The notes beneath the pieces are model-generated. The model was not told where the DNA came from. It saw only the letters and a list, made by a program, of their open reading frames with translations, and did no database searches. 64,000 bases of DNA, taken from contig NZ_LRVM01000001.1 in NCBI RefSeq assembly GCF_001571775.1, positions 496,001-560,000 of the forward strand. Direction: 5' to 3'. Positions 9,422-18,760 of the stretch are shown piece after piece; positions within the stretch are counted from its first letter, which is position 1, and every line of letters begins with the position of its first letter. This stretch comes from Anaerotignum neopropionicum. GTDB lineage: Bacteria; Bacillota; Clostridia; Lachnospirales; Anaerotignaceae. The position numbers and the translations under genes were made by a program.

Positions 9422-9448
9422 TACGGCGATAGTAGTAAAGTCGCCGTA
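9422..9448 (-). other. Intercistronic hairpin upstream of the CoA-transferase
   Basis: TACGGCGA and TCGCCGTA form a perfect 8-bp stem directly before the ribosome binding site of the CoA-transferase gene. There is no T run, so RNA processing or stability is more likely than termination. Confidence 0.45.
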
Positions 9449-9502
9449 AATGTTGCATTTACATTAATGTTAATATTGTTGAATATTGCTTCTTATGTAT
9501 TT

Positions 9503-10945
9503 TTAAACTCCAAAGCCGAAAACGCCCATTGTAATACCATAAATGATAACTGGGAATACAATTAAACATATGATTTTTAGACCAAGACCGCACTTAATAA
9601 GATCCGCCATCTCAATTTCGCCTGAACCATATGCAACCGCATTTGGAGGTGTTGCAGGGGGCAGCATAAATGCAAAGTTACATGCTAACATACATGCAAG
9701 CATCATTGCCAAAGGGTTTACGCCGATGGCTGTTCCCACGCTGGCAAGAACGGGTAAAAACGCTGCAACAACAACAGCATTTGTTGTAAGCTCTGTAATG
9801 ATTGCTGTAACAACACCAACAATAATTACAATAAGTAATGGGGATAAGCCTGCCAAACCGCCTAATTTTCCTGCAATCCATGCAGCACAGCCGGAATCTT
9901 TAAATGCATTACCCATTACCATGGAGCCGCCAAGTAAAATACATGCAGACCAAGGGATTTCTTTAATGGCTGTTTTCATGTCCATCAAATATTCTCCCTC
10001 TTTCCAGTTAACAGGGACAACAATTGTAAGTAACGCCGCAAACATAGCGATTGTTTCGTCTGTTGCAAAGGGGATAAATTTGCCCCATACCTGTGAACGG
10101 GTCATCCATGCCACAATGGCAAAAAGGAAAATGTAAGCTGTGAATTTCTCGCCCTTAGACATAGGCCCAAGTTTGTGATATTCATTGTCAATTGCAGAAA
10201 CATCAATATCCTTCATTTTGTCAACCTTGAAAAACTTAACCATATAGATCCATAAAATAGGGATAATTACAATAACAAAGGGGAGGCCTATTTTTAACCA
10301 GTCTGTAAAGGTGATATCAAGACCAATGGATTCTCTGATGAGGCCAATGCCCGTAGGGTTTGTTGTTGTACCAATGACTGTTCCGATACCACCGATGGTT
10401 GCTGCAAAGGGGATTGACAAAATTAATGCTTTCTTAAATCCGCCATCCGTATCTTTGAGTGCAGCGGTAATGGATAATGCAACGGGTATCATCATAACGG
10501 TTGCCGTTGTGTTTGACATCCACATGGAAACGAAGGCGACTGCCAAAATAAAACCTAAAATCAAGTTTTTGGGTTTGGCACCAACTTTTCTAACAATACC
10601 CAAGGCGATTCTGCGGTGTAAGTTCCATTTCACCATTGCGCCGGAGAGGAACCCTACACCAACAAGTAAGTATACTGTTGTGTAAGCATAGTGACTAAAT
10701 AATTGAATATCATTTTGTCCTTTCGCTCCTGTTAAACTGATGATCGGGAAAACGATCAGCGGCAAATATGATGTCATGGCAATGGGGATTGCTTCAGTCA
10801 CCCAAAAAATAACCATCAAAACAGTTGAAGCCAAAACTTTTTGTGCAATTGGTGTTAGCCCTTCCGGTGTCGGCATTGCAAGCATAATGACAAAAACGAT
10901 AATACCGATAAAGAAACCAATTTTTCGTATTGCATACTTACCCAT
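9503..10945 (-). CDS. DASS/SLC13-family dicarboxylate or tricarboxylate symporter, 480 aa
   Basis: Polytopic inner-membrane transporter with about 11-12 hydrophobic segments. Family landmarks include WVTEAIPIAMTSYLPLIVFP near residue 50, MSNTTATVMMIP (the SNT substrate and sodium motif), and ELTTNAVVVAAFLP in the second half (the paired TNA/TTNT motif). Such proteins import di- and tricarboxylates with sodium or by exchange. The start has GGAGGAAAG upstream. It is first in the cluster behind the sigma-54 promoter at 11035-11050 and so is probably the uptake step for the acid degraded by the CoA-transferase and lyases. Confidence 0.9.
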   Translation of the reverse strand: MGKYAIRKIGFFIGIIVFVIMLAMPTPEGLTPIAQKVLASTVLMVIFWVTEAIPIAMTSYLPLIVFPIISLTGAKGQNDIQLFSHYAYTTVYLLVGVGFLSGAMVKWNLHRRIALGIVRKVGAKPKNLILGFILAVAFVSMWMSNTTATVMMIPVALSITAALKDTDGGFKKALILSIPFAATIGGIGTVIGTTTNPTGIGLIRESIGLDITFTDWLKIGLPFVIVIIPILWIYMVKFFKVDKMKDIDVSAIDNEYHKLGPMSKGEKFTAYIFLFAIVAWMTRSQVWGKFIPFATDETIAMFAALLTIVVPVNWKEGEYLMDMKTAIKEIPWSACILLGGSMVMGNAFKDSGCAAWIAGKLGGLAGLSPLLIVIIVGVVTAIITELTTNAVVVAAFLPVLASVGTAIGVNPLAMMLACMLACNFAFMLPPATPPNAVAYGSGEIEMADLIKCGLGLKIICLIVFPVIIYGITMGVFGFGV

Positions 10946-11034
10946 AAACTTTCCTCCTTTGATTGAATAGAATTAAAATAATGACTGTTGGCAATGCTGT
11001 GGGAATAGCCCTTTGCCATGTGATTATAGTATTA

Positions 11035-11050
11035 AGCAAGATGCATGCCA
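11035..11050 (-). promoter_or_regulatory. Sigma-54 (-24/-12) promoter of the lyase cluster
   Basis: On the minus strand TGGCATGCATCTTGCT matches the sigma-54 consensus TGGCAYR-N4-TTGCW exactly in both conserved blocks. It faces the transporter gene, and the neighbouring regulator is a sigma-54 activator. Confidence 0.88.
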
Positions 11051-11103
11051 AACTGCTATGAAACAAAAAATAATTGTCGAATTTGCCTTATTTTGTTGAG
11101 ATT

Positions 11104-11142
11104 AAAAAAATGCCAGCCTAAAAATAAAGCTGACATTTTTAA
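11104..11142 (-). terminator. Terminator of the sigma-54 regulator gene
   Basis: On the minus strand AATGTCAGC pairs with GCTGGCATT (one G-U pair) and is followed by a run of T. It ends the regulator transcript before the sigma-54 promoter. Confidence 0.75.
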
Positions 11143-11160
11143 CTTTGTACAAACATATTT

Positions 11161-11222
11161 TGTTTCATGATGTTGCTCAGTTGTATTAAAATAAGTTAAC
11201 GTATTGAAACACAATGAAACAT
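11161..11222. promoter_or_regulatory. Putative upstream activator sites for the sigma-54 regulator
   Basis: TGTTTCAT occurs at 11161-11168 and, on the other strand, at 11215-11222, with a TGTTTCA copy at 11205-11211 just beside it. A further copy lies at 11058-11065. The first three are about 135-200 bp upstream of the predicted start of transcription, the usual range for enhancer-binding proteins. One overlaps the end of the regulator gene. The repeats are seen; binding is inferred. Confidence 0.5.
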
Positions 11223-13156
11223 CATGGTTTTATATTATATTCCTTCATTTTTCGCCACAGGGTTGTCCTACTGATTCCCAAAGCAATTGCAGCATTTTTC
11301 ATGCTGCAATTATTGCTTGTAAGTGCTGCAATAATTTTTTTTCGTTCCCAAACAGCCAAATCCTCCTCTTGTTCCTGCCTTTCAAATTTAAGGTCTTTTT
11401 TTTCTTTTGCGTAAGATGTATTTATTAAATCCTCAAGGAGAATATTTTTGGTGCCTCCTGACAAAATTGCAAAAATTCGTTCCACAAAATTATGCAATTC
11501 CCGAATATTTCCGGGCCAATCATAATCAGTAACATTGCCTATGACTTCATCAAAGTAATTCTTAAATTCATCATAGTTTTCGCCGCTCAGCTTTTTTAGG
11601 ATAGAATTACCTATTTCAGGCACATCCTCCCTCCGCATCCTTAGGGAGGGGATTTCAAGATTCAAAACATTTAGCCTGTAATATAAATCTTCCCGAAATC
11701 TATGGTTTAAAATTTCATCCTCAAGACGCTTATTTGTGGCTGTAATGATTCTTACATCAATGGGCGTTACTGCAACGCTCCCAATTCTTCTGATTTCCTT
11801 TTCCTGCAAAACCCGAAGAAGCTGCACCTGCACATCCATGGGGATTTCTCCGATTTCATCCAAAAATATAGTTCCCTTGTGCGCCAATTCAAAAAGACCT
11901 GCCTTTCCGCCTTTTAAGGCGCCGGTAAAGCTTCCGTCCTCATATCCGAAAAGCTCCGCTTCCAAAAGATTTTTTGATAATGCCGCACAGTTAATTGCAA
12001 CAAAGGGCTCATTTTTTCTAGCGCAATAATTATGAATGCTTTGGGCAAATAATTCTTTGCCGCAGCCGGTTTCACCATGAATTAGTATGGTTGAGTTTGA
12101 CAGGGCATATCTTTTTGCGGTATCTATGGTTTTTTGAATCGCCTCAGAGTGACCTTGGATATCGTCAAAGGTGTATTTTGCCGTTAATCCCTTTTTGTTC
12201 AACCGCATTCTTATATTTTTCTCACTGTCTTGAATTGTTTTGATATCCTGAAAGGTAGCAACAGCGCCCTTTACTTTATCATCTATAATGATGGGGATTC
12301 TGTTTGTGGAAACCAAGGTTCCGTTTATTTTCATCAACTCATTGATTTCTTTTTCTCCGTTATGTAAAACCTCAATCATTTTGCTGTTGGGGAGAACATC
12401 CTCCACCCATTTTCCAATACAGTTTTTCCTGTTTACATTCATGATTCTTTCTGCAACAGGGTTTACTACGGTTAGCTTTCCGGAGGTGTCCACGGAAATA
12501 ATGGCATCGTGGGTAAAATCAAGCACAGCTTGATAGCTTTTCAGCTTCAGCTTCAGTTTTTCTTGTTTCTTTAATTCCTCTTTTTGAATCGCTAAAATTT
12601 GCTTTGCGGTTTCAATTGAATTTATAATTGCCTCCTCAGAATTTTCCACAACAATGTGTTCAAGATTATATTTTAGAGAGAAGGTTTCGGTCAGCGCTCC
12701 GCCAATACCAAGCTTTGCTCCATCATCAATTGCCTGTTTTACAATGGCTTCGCAGCTTTCAACATCGTGAAATGTATAGTATTTTGCATTAATATTTAGC
12801 AAATAACACATTGTTTTAATGCCTTCTGTGATTTCATCATAAGTAAAAAAAGCAATGACTCCGTCTAGGCTCTTTGCTGTTTTTAAAATGTCAATATAAT
12901 CCGATAAAATAGTATTTACACCAACAACGGGGATATCCAGATGCTTTTCCATAAATGCCTTCGTACCTTTTCTGCTTATAATAACGCGAGTGCCATTTTT
13001 GCGCAGCTCCTTGGCTAAAATATAAGCTTCATTCAAGGCGGATATATATACGTCAATGTCTTCGTTTCTTTCTTTAATTATTTTTTTAGCTCTTATTGCC
13101 AGCTTTTCGGATGGTGCGATAAAACTTATTTCCGCATTTTTTGCTCTCTTTGTCAT
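11222..13156 (-). CDS. Sigma-54-dependent enhancer-binding regulator, PrpR-N/PAS/AAA+/Fis, 644 aa
   Basis: Cytoplasmic activator that remodels sigma-54 RNA polymerase. An N-terminal PrpR-type sensor (about 1-180) is followed by a PAS domain (about 205-310, FTHDAIISVDTSGKLTVVNP), an AAA+ domain with Walker A GETGCGKE, the sigma-54 contact loop as GSFTGA rather than GAFTGA, and Walker B IFLDEIGEIP. A Fis-type helix-turn-helix closes it (NAAIALGISRTTLWRKMKEY). GGAGG lies 7 bases before the ATG. It is encoded next to a cluster with a near-perfect sigma-54 promoter, so it almost certainly controls that cluster. The PrpR-N type sensor usually binds a small organic acid or CoA-derived effector. Confidence 0.92.
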   Translation of the reverse strand: MTKRAKNAEISFIAPSEKLAIRAKKIIKERNEDIDVYISALNEAYILAKELRKNGTRVIISRKGTKAFMEKHLDIPVVGVNTILSDYIDILKTAKSLDGVIAFFTYDEITEGIKTMCYLLNINAKYYTFHDVESCEAIVKQAIDDGAKLGIGGALTETFSLKYNLEHIVVENSEEAIINSIETAKQILAIQKEELKKQEKLKLKLKSYQAVLDFTHDAIISVDTSGKLTVVNPVAERIMNVNRKNCIGKWVEDVLPNSKMIEVLHNGEKEINELMKINGTLVSTNRIPIIIDDKVKGAVATFQDIKTIQDSEKNIRMRLNKKGLTAKYTFDDIQGHSEAIQKTIDTAKRYALSNSTILIHGETGCGKELFAQSIHNYCARKNEPFVAINCAALSKNLLEAELFGYEDGSFTGALKGGKAGLFELAHKGTIFLDEIGEIPMDVQVQLLRVLQEKEIRRIGSVAVTPIDVRIITATNKRLEDEILNHRFREDLYYRLNVLNLEIPSLRMRREDVPEIGNSILKKLSGENYDEFKNYFDEVIGNVTDYDWPGNIRELHNFVERIFAILSGGTKNILLEDLINTSYAKEKKDLKFERQEQEEDLAVWERKKIIAALTSNNCSMKNAAIALGISRTTLWRKMKEYNIKP

Positions 13157-13941
13157 TTGCTTGCCTCCATTCCAACCACAATAATTAAATTTTCCGCTTT
13201 TGTGTTTAAAAATGCTTTTGTATTTTTTGCAGCAAAATTATGTTTACTCTTTTTCTGATAAGATTATAGCTTATTTGGCTGGGGTGTTACAATCATATTT
13301 TAGCACCACCAATGGGGTTACTGTAAAATGAAAAGAGAGGAAGACTGTTTGCGGAAGGCTTTTGTGTTCTTTTTACTGCTTAATAGAAGGCTGAAAAAAT
13401 ATTTTGGCAGCATTATTCCCGAAAAGCAAAAGAGAACAATTGACAGGAAAACTATGGTTATCTATAATGAAAATAATACAGGTTAAATATTGAAAAGTTA
13501 TGTTGCTAGGGATTAGAAAAGGGATAGAACTAGGGGTTTTTGAGGATGCCACTTTTTTTTAGGATACAAAAGGGGATTTTATAGTTCTACCAAAACCTTT
13601 GATCCACAAGGCAGATATAAAGCCACAAAGCAACAATAAATCACGCAGGGAAAGGGACGGGTGAGTTTAAGGGCGAAACAAGAAAAAGCTGTTGGTGGCA
13701 GGGCTTACGCCATTCCCAGTGAAAAACGAAAAAATTGAAGGGACTTTTGTTTATGGCGGCTTTTCAGAAAAAGACCATAAGATTGCTAAGCTGGACAAGC
13801 CTACCAAGGATACCAATGGGCTGTTTGTGTTTACCAAGCAATGCAGGGCGTTTTCCAAGCTTCTTGCAGAAAGAACAGAAGTATAGCGCAAAAAAATAAC
13901 TCATTGAAAGAAAAAAGTTACGAGAATATGGAGGAATGCAT
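13157..13941 (+). promoter_or_regulatory. Gene-free leader region of the second SLH gene
   Basis: About 785 bases. A perfect vegetative promoter lies at 13440-13468, giving a leader of about 465 nt. Two short frames occur: 13328-13486 (52 codons, poor ribosome site, overlapping the promoter) and 13692-13886 (64 codons from GTG, inside the leader). Neither is convincing as a gene; the latter could be a decayed coding fragment. Confidence 0.5.
13440..13468 (+). promoter_or_regulatory. Perfect-consensus sigma-A promoter of the second SLH gene
   Basis: TTGACA (13440-13445), 17 bases, TATAAT (13463-13468). Both hexamers and spacing match the consensus exactly. Confidence 0.8.
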
Positions 13942-16900
13942 ATGCAAAACATATTAAGCGCAAAAGGAAGGCGATTCTTGTCGGCAGTGCTGACATTGGT
14001 GATGGTGATGGGCCTGTTTGTGGCTTTTCCCCTTGAGGCGAGGGCGGCTGATGGGACGTTGTCTTTTTCAGGCTCAGATGCTGATTTATTTGATGGGAGC
14101 AATACAACGATCACCAGAACCATAGGGGAAAAAACCTTTACCTTGACAGGAGCTGGAGGGTTATGGTATGACGGACAGGGACTCTATGCTTATGAAGGGC
14201 CCGATGATAAAGTAAAATTAACGATAGAAATCGAAAGCGAATATATGTTTGATTTGTCTTCCTTTGATGCAATGGCAGATGACGGCAATGTTAATGCTGA
14301 CGTAACCTACGCCAATGGTAACTCCGAAAGTTTTCCGTTTGGCGCTATCAACTCTTCAGGGCTAATGACAATAAATGTATCTGGGCTACCCACACAGAAT
14401 ATAACAAAGGTTGTCTTATCATCCGATAATTATGCGGTTTTCCAGAACATTGAGCTGAAAAATATACAAGCCATCAGTGAGTTAGCCCCCACGGTAACCG
14501 GCATATCTCCCTCTGCGGGCACCACCGGAGGTGCCACCATTGTAACCATTACAGGAACCAACTTTATTGATGTATCTGACGTGAAATTCGGCGCAACTGC
14601 AGCAAGCAGTTACACCGTCAACTCTGAAACACAAATTACAGCCACATCCCCGGAGGGGAGCGAGGGTACGGTACACGTTACCGTTGAAAATTGGGCTGGC
14701 ACAAGTGAAACAGGTGCGGCTGACCAGTTTACTTATGTTGAACCTCCTTCGGTGACTACATCTACGCCTGTATCGTACACCGATACCTCAGCGTACGATA
14801 CGTTTACTAACACCACAGGTACGATTTCAGCCACCTCTGGCGGCAGCATCACGTCTTATGGTATTTCCGACGGTACGGTAGGCAGTTGGGAGATTGAAGG
14901 AAAGACTTATGATGCATCTAAGGCGGGAACCTATGGCACGCTGTACGTCGATAGTGGAAGTGGTGAATATGTTTACGTTCCCAATAACGGCGCAATCAAC
15001 GGTACAATCGAAAATGAGAGCGAAACCTTCACTGTTACCGCTACGGATAACAGTGATTTAGCAGGCTCTGCAACCCTAACGGTGAACATTACGGGCGCCA
15101 ATGACATCCCTACAGATATTGCACTGTCAAACAGTTCAATACTGGAAAATGCAGGGGAAAATGGAATGGTTGGCAGCTTAAGCACCATCGACATTGATCA
15201 TGGGGATACCTTTACCTATGCTATTGTGGGAGGGGATGATGCCTCTGCTTTCAACATTAATGGTACAATGTTACGCATGAATAGCAGTGCAAATTATGCT
15301 ATCCAAAGCAGCTATACTGTATCCATTCGTACCATGGATATGGGTGGAATGACTTTTGATAAGCAATTCACCATTACAGTAAGCAATGTAAATGACCCGC
15401 CTACACTGACAGCAACTCCCAGGAATCCCACCTTTACCTCGGGTGGCAGCGCCGTTTTGCTTTTTAGTAATACGGCAGTTGACACAGTAGAGGCGGGACA
15501 GATGATTAAACAACTCGCCTTAACGATCACAAATGTAATGGATGGTGCAAGTGAAAAGATTGCCATTGACGGTACAAAGGTTGCTTTGACAACTGGAAAT
15601 TCTGGAACAAGCGGAGGAAATGACTATACATACCAAGTTTCCCTTACCGGGGGCACTGCCACGGTGGTCATTACCAAGGCAGGTGATATTTCAGTCTCAG
15701 CGGTACAAACACTTGTAGACGGACTTGCATATGAAAACTCCAGTAGCAGCCCTACACTTCTCAACAGGGTTATTACGCTGACGGGTATTCGGGACAATGG
15801 TGGTACAGAAAACGGCGGTGAGGATTCAACTAGCCTTAGCATTGTTTCCACGGTTATAGTGAGTGTCGAACCACCTAGCGCACCAAGCGGTTGCACTGCC
15901 ATAGCAGGCGATACATCGGCAACGGTGAGCTTTACGCCCCCAGCGTCTAGTGGCGTAACCTATACCGTTTTAGTGAACCCCTCTCATGTACCCTCTGTGA
16001 GTGGAACAGGGAGCCCAATTGTAGTGACAGGGCTTACCAATGGGCAAGCATATACCTTCACTGTAACGGCGACAAACGTGGGCGGTACAAGCGCACCGTC
16101 AGACCCATCAAACAGCGTGACACCAAAGTTATCCCAGACCATTACCTTCAATAATCCTGGGGCACAAAACTTCAGCACAACTCCCCAGTTAGAAGCAACG
16201 GCAAGCTCGAATTTGCCTGTGACGTTTTCCAGCAGTACAACGGGGGTTTGTACTATAGACGGGAATGGATATCTTACCTTTATCACTGCAGGTACTGCTA
16301 CGATAAATGCAGATCAGCCAGGGAATGGAAGCTACCTAGCGGCACCGCAGGTTTCTCAGAGCTTTACTGTAAACCCTGTAGCTCCTGGTGCACCAACAAA
16401 CGTAGTTGCCACAGCTGGAGATGGAAGTGCATCGGTGGCCTTTAGCCCTCCTAATTTCACTGGTGGCACGAATATTTCAGTCTATACCGTTACAGGGAAC
16501 TCTCCTTATATAGCCCCTGTGAGTGGAGCAGGAAGCCCAATTACAGTGACAGGGCTTACCAATGGACAAGCATATACCTTCACTGTAACGGCGTCAAACG
16601 TCGCAGGTGATGGCCCGTCGTCAGCTCCATCAAACAGCGTGACGCCGGCGGCATCCCAGACCATTACCTTTAATAATCCAGGGGCACAAAACTTCGGCAC
16701 TACCCCTCAATTGACAGCCTCCTCGGATTCAAGCTTGACGGTTTCCTTTAGAAGCGAAACCCCAGAGGTTTGCACTATAACCCCCGAAGGAGTGCTTACC
16801 TTTATCAGAGCAGGACAAGCAACCATAACGGCAGAACAGGAGGGTAATATTAACTATCTGCCTGCGATACCCGTTTCTCGCACTTTTTATGTAAATGGCG

Positions 16901-18405
16901 TAGAGCCCGGAGCACCCACGATTGGCACTGCCAAAGCGGGCAATGGTCGGGCTACCGTAAGCTTTACGCCACCGGAATCAAACGGCGGCTTAGAGATTAC
17001 AAGTTATATCGTTACTTCAAATCCCGGCGGGATTACTGCCACAGGGACAACAAGCCCTATTGTAATAACGGGACTGACAAACGGTACGGATTATACCTTT
17101 ACTGTAGCGGCGACAAGCGCCGTAGGTACAGGTGGGGCATCCTTAGACTCAAACAGTGTAACACCCCGTGTCGCTTCTTCCAGTGGTGGTGGTGGATCTT
17201 CCAGTACCCCCACAACGACCCCTGTAACGACCCAGGCTTACAAAGCGGAGGTAAAGGGAGAGAGTAATAGTTCTACATTGCCCGTTGCGGTGGATACGAA
17301 TACGGGAAGTGCTTCTATTGATGCAAGTACGCAAATCAAACTGTTGTCCGAAGGGAAAGGCGCTACAATAACGGTACCCTCTATTCCGGATGTGGCTTCC
17401 TATACGGTGGGCATCCCGATTCCAAATCTGTCCACGAATAGTTTAATGGGCAGTCTGACCATAGATACGGCAAATGGAACCATAACCCTTCCCTCTAATA
17501 TGCTCACAGGAGCAAAGGGTCAGGATGGAAGCAAGGCGCAAATTACCATGGGCGAAGGCGACAAAGATAATTTGCCCGATCAGGTGAAGGATGCAATTGG
17601 AAATAGACCGCTCATTCAGCTTACACTTGCTGTTGACGGCAATCAGACCCAATGGAATAATCCGGCTGCACCGGTAATGGTTGCGATACCTTATACGCCC
17701 ACGGCAAAGGAGCTGGAAAACCCCGAAAGCATTGTTGTTTGGTATATCGACGGCAGCGGTAACGTTGTCACCATACCCAACGGACACTATCATGCTGCAA
17801 CAGGCACAGTTACCTTTGAAACGACCCATTTTAGTGATTATGGGGTGGCATATAACCCAGTAAGCTTTCATGACGTGGCGGCAGACGCATGGTATAAGAA
17901 AGCCGTGACTTTCATTGCGGCTAGAGGAATTACCACAGGCACAGGCGATGGAAATTTCAGCCCCGAAGCAAAGCTGACCCGCGGCGAATTTATTGTGCTG
18001 ATGATGAAAGCTTATGGTATTGCGCCCAACACGAAGGCGAAGGATAACTTTGCGGATGCGGGAAATACCTACTATACCGGCTATCTTGCAACGGCAAAGC
18101 AATTGGGGATTACGTCGGGCATAGGGGACAATATGTACGCACCAAACAAGGAAATTACCCGTCAGGAGATGTTCACTTTACTGTATAATGCGCTGAAGGC
18201 AATTGATCAACTGCCCCAGGGCAGTGTGGGCAAGACCCTCTCTGACTTCACTGATGCTCCACAGGTAGATAAATGGGCTGTTGATGCGATGACCCTTCTT
18301 GTGAAGACAGGCACAGTAAGTGGCAACGGCGGAAAGATTACACCGACAGGTACAACTACCCGTGGTGAAATGGTGCAGGTACTTTATAGCCTGCTTAGAA
18401 AATAA
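13942..18405 (+). CDS. Giant modular SLH surface protein (IPT, cadherin-like, FN3), 1487 aa
   Basis: Secreted, wall-anchored surface protein. The start at 13942 has GGAGGA 6 bases upstream; an ATG at 13936 abuts that site. Signal peptide about 1-35, ending EARA. Modules in order are an N-terminal beta domain (36-175), an IPT/TIG domain (about 181-268, PTVTGISPSAGTTGG), VCBS/cadherin-like repeats (about 271-488), three fibronectin III domains (about 646-730, 812-903, 988-1074; repeated signature TGLTNGQAYTFTVTA) alternating with a Big-like repeat (SQTITFNNPGAQNF twice), a Gly/Ser/Thr linker near 1075, the beta module shared with the first SLH protein (VAIPYTP ... IVVWYI ... HFSDYG), and three SLH motifs (about 1308-1485). 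It looks like an adhesin or S-layer component. Recent internal duplication is evident in the DNA. Confidence 0.92.
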   Translation: MQNILSAKGRRFLSAVLTLVMVMGLFVAFPLEARAADGTLSFSGSDADLFDGSNTTITRTIGEKTFTLTGAGGLWYDGQGLYAYEGPDDKVKLTIEIESEYMFDLSSFDAMADDGNVNADVTYANGNSESFPFGAINSSGLMTINVSGLPTQNITKVVLSSDNYAVFQNIELKNIQAISELAPTVTGISPSAGTTGGATIVTITGTNFIDVSDVKFGATAASSYTVNSETQITATSPEGSEGTVHVTVENWAGTSETGAADQFTYVEPPSVTTSTPVSYTDTSAYDTFTNTTGTISATSGGSITSYGISDGTVGSWEIEGKTYDASKAGTYGTLYVDSGSGEYVYVPNNGAINGTIENESETFTVTATDNSDLAGSATLTVNITGANDIPTDIALSNSSILENAGENGMVGSLSTIDIDHGDTFTYAIVGGDDASAFNINGTMLRMNSSANYAIQSSYTVSIRTMDMGGMTFDKQFTITVSNVNDPPTLTATPRNPTFTSGGSAVLLFSNTAVDTVEAGQMIKQLALTITNVMDGASEKIAIDGTKVALTTGNSGTSGGNDYTYQVSLTGGTATVVITKAGDISVSAVQTLVDGLAYENSSSSPTLLNRVITLTGIRDNGGTENGGEDSTSLSIVSTVIVSVEPPSAPSGCTAIAGDTSATVSFTPPASSGVTYTVLVNPSHVPSVSGTGSPIVVTGLTNGQAYTFTVTATNVGGTSAPSDPSNSVTPKLSQTITFNNPGAQNFSTTPQLEATASSNLPVTFSSSTTGVCTIDGNGYLTFITAGTATINADQPGNGSYLAAPQVSQSFTVNPVAPGAPTNVVATAGDGSASVAFSPPNFTGGTNISVYTVTGNSPYIAPVSGAGSPITVTGLTNGQAYTFTVTASNVAGDGPSSAPSNSVTPAASQTITFNNPGAQNFGTTPQLTASSDSSLTVSFRSETPEVCTITPEGVLTFIRAGQATITAEQEGNINYLPAIPVSRTFYVNGVEPGAPTIGTAKAGNGRATVSFTPPESNGGLEITSYIVTSNPGGITATGTTSPIVITGLTNGTDYTFTVAATSAVGTGGASLDSNSVTPRVASSSGGGGSSSTPTTTPVTTQAYKAEVKGESNSSTLPVAVDTNTGSASIDASTQIKLLSEGKGATITVPSIPDVASYTVGIPIPNLSTNSLMGSLTIDTANGTITLPSNMLTGAKGQDGSKAQITMGEGDKDNLPDQVKDAIGNRPLIQLTLAVDGNQTQWNNPAAPVMVAIPYTPTAKELENPESIVVWYIDGSGNVVTIPNGHYHAATGTVTFETTHFSDYGVAYNPVSFHDVAADAWYKKAVTFIAARGITTGTGDGNFSPEAKLTRGEFIVLMMKAYGIAPNTKAKDNFADAGNTYYTGYLATAKQLGITSGIGDNMYAPNKEITRQEMFTLLYNALKAIDQLPQGSVGKTLSDFTDAPQVDKWAVDAMTLLVKTGTVSGNGGKITPTGTTTRGEMVQVLYSLLRK
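15997..16190 (+). repeat. Intragenic direct repeat, copy 1
   Basis: Encodes the end of one FN3 domain and the start of a Big-like module. It is nearly identical at the DNA level to 16519-16712, including silent positions, with short stretches differing. Confidence 0.85.
16519..16712 (+). repeat. Intragenic direct repeat, copy 2
   Basis: Second copy of the 194-base unit at 15997-16190. The offset is 522 bases, that is 174 codons, so gain or loss by recombination would stay in frame. Confidence 0.85.
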
Positions 18406-18429
18406 TCTAAAATTTTGCAAGGGATAAAA

Positions 18430-18477
18430 AGCAGAAAATCAGCCGCAGAAAAAGTGGTTGGTTTTCTGCTTTATTTA
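18430..18477 (+). terminator. Terminator of the second SLH gene
   Basis: AGCAGAAAATCAGCC pairs with GGTTGGTTTTCTGCT (a few G-U or mismatched positions), followed by TTTATTTA, 25 bases after the stop. Confidence 0.8.
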
Positions 18478-18525
18478 TTATGATATGTGTAGAAGAAAAG
18501 GGATATTTTCCCAAAGGGAAAAGAC

Positions 18526-18668
18526 TGCGTGTAGACAAGGTCAAAACCTTGAGGGCTTTGCATTTAAACATCCATAAGGGGTTGAGGGATCATCACTTTT
18601 GCTACGCAAAAGCCGGCTTCGCCGTCTGCCCTATCTTGGCAGTGAGGGGGGCAACGTCCAAGGTTTTT
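18526..18668 (-). repeat. Mosaic intergenic repeat, copy A
   Basis: Contains, on the minus strand, the shared blocks ending AAACCTTGGACGTTGCC, CACTGCCAAGATAGGGCAGA, CGGCGAAGCCGGCTTTTGC and CAAAGCCCTCAAGG. The same blocks recur near 21.6, 38.6, 41.3, 57.2 and 61 kb. Each block is palindromic or nearly so. It follows the SLH terminator directly. Confidence 0.8.
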
Positions 18669-18720
18669 CCGCAGTCTGAGTAAGGGTTTTTGTTTTTTGG
18701 TGTAATTTGTTTTCTTCTTA

Positions 18721-18749
18721 TTGACAAAACGTAAATAAAAGGCTAACAT
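18721..18749 (+). promoter_or_regulatory. Promoter of the TetR/methyltransferase/ZIP operon
   Basis: TTGACA (18721-18726), 17 bases, TAACAT (18744-18749). Confidence 0.65.
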
Positions 18750-18760
18750 AAAAACAATAG

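Noticed and set aside
9543-10136. Antisense open frame (197 codons) over the DASS transporter
   Set aside because: Shadow of a well-supported membrane-protein gene.
13328-13486. 52-codon frame upstream of the second SLH gene
   Set aside because: It overlaps the perfect promoter at 13440-13468 and lacks a good ribosome site.
13692-13886. 64-codon frame in the second SLH leader
   Set aside because: GTG start without a convincing ribosome site and no recognisable motif; kept only as a possible fragment in the region note.
17443-18102. Long antisense open frame (219 codons) across the second SLH gene
   Set aside because: It is fully antisense to a well-supported coding region with clear SLH motifs, has a Cys- and Ile-rich composition and no ribosome site.
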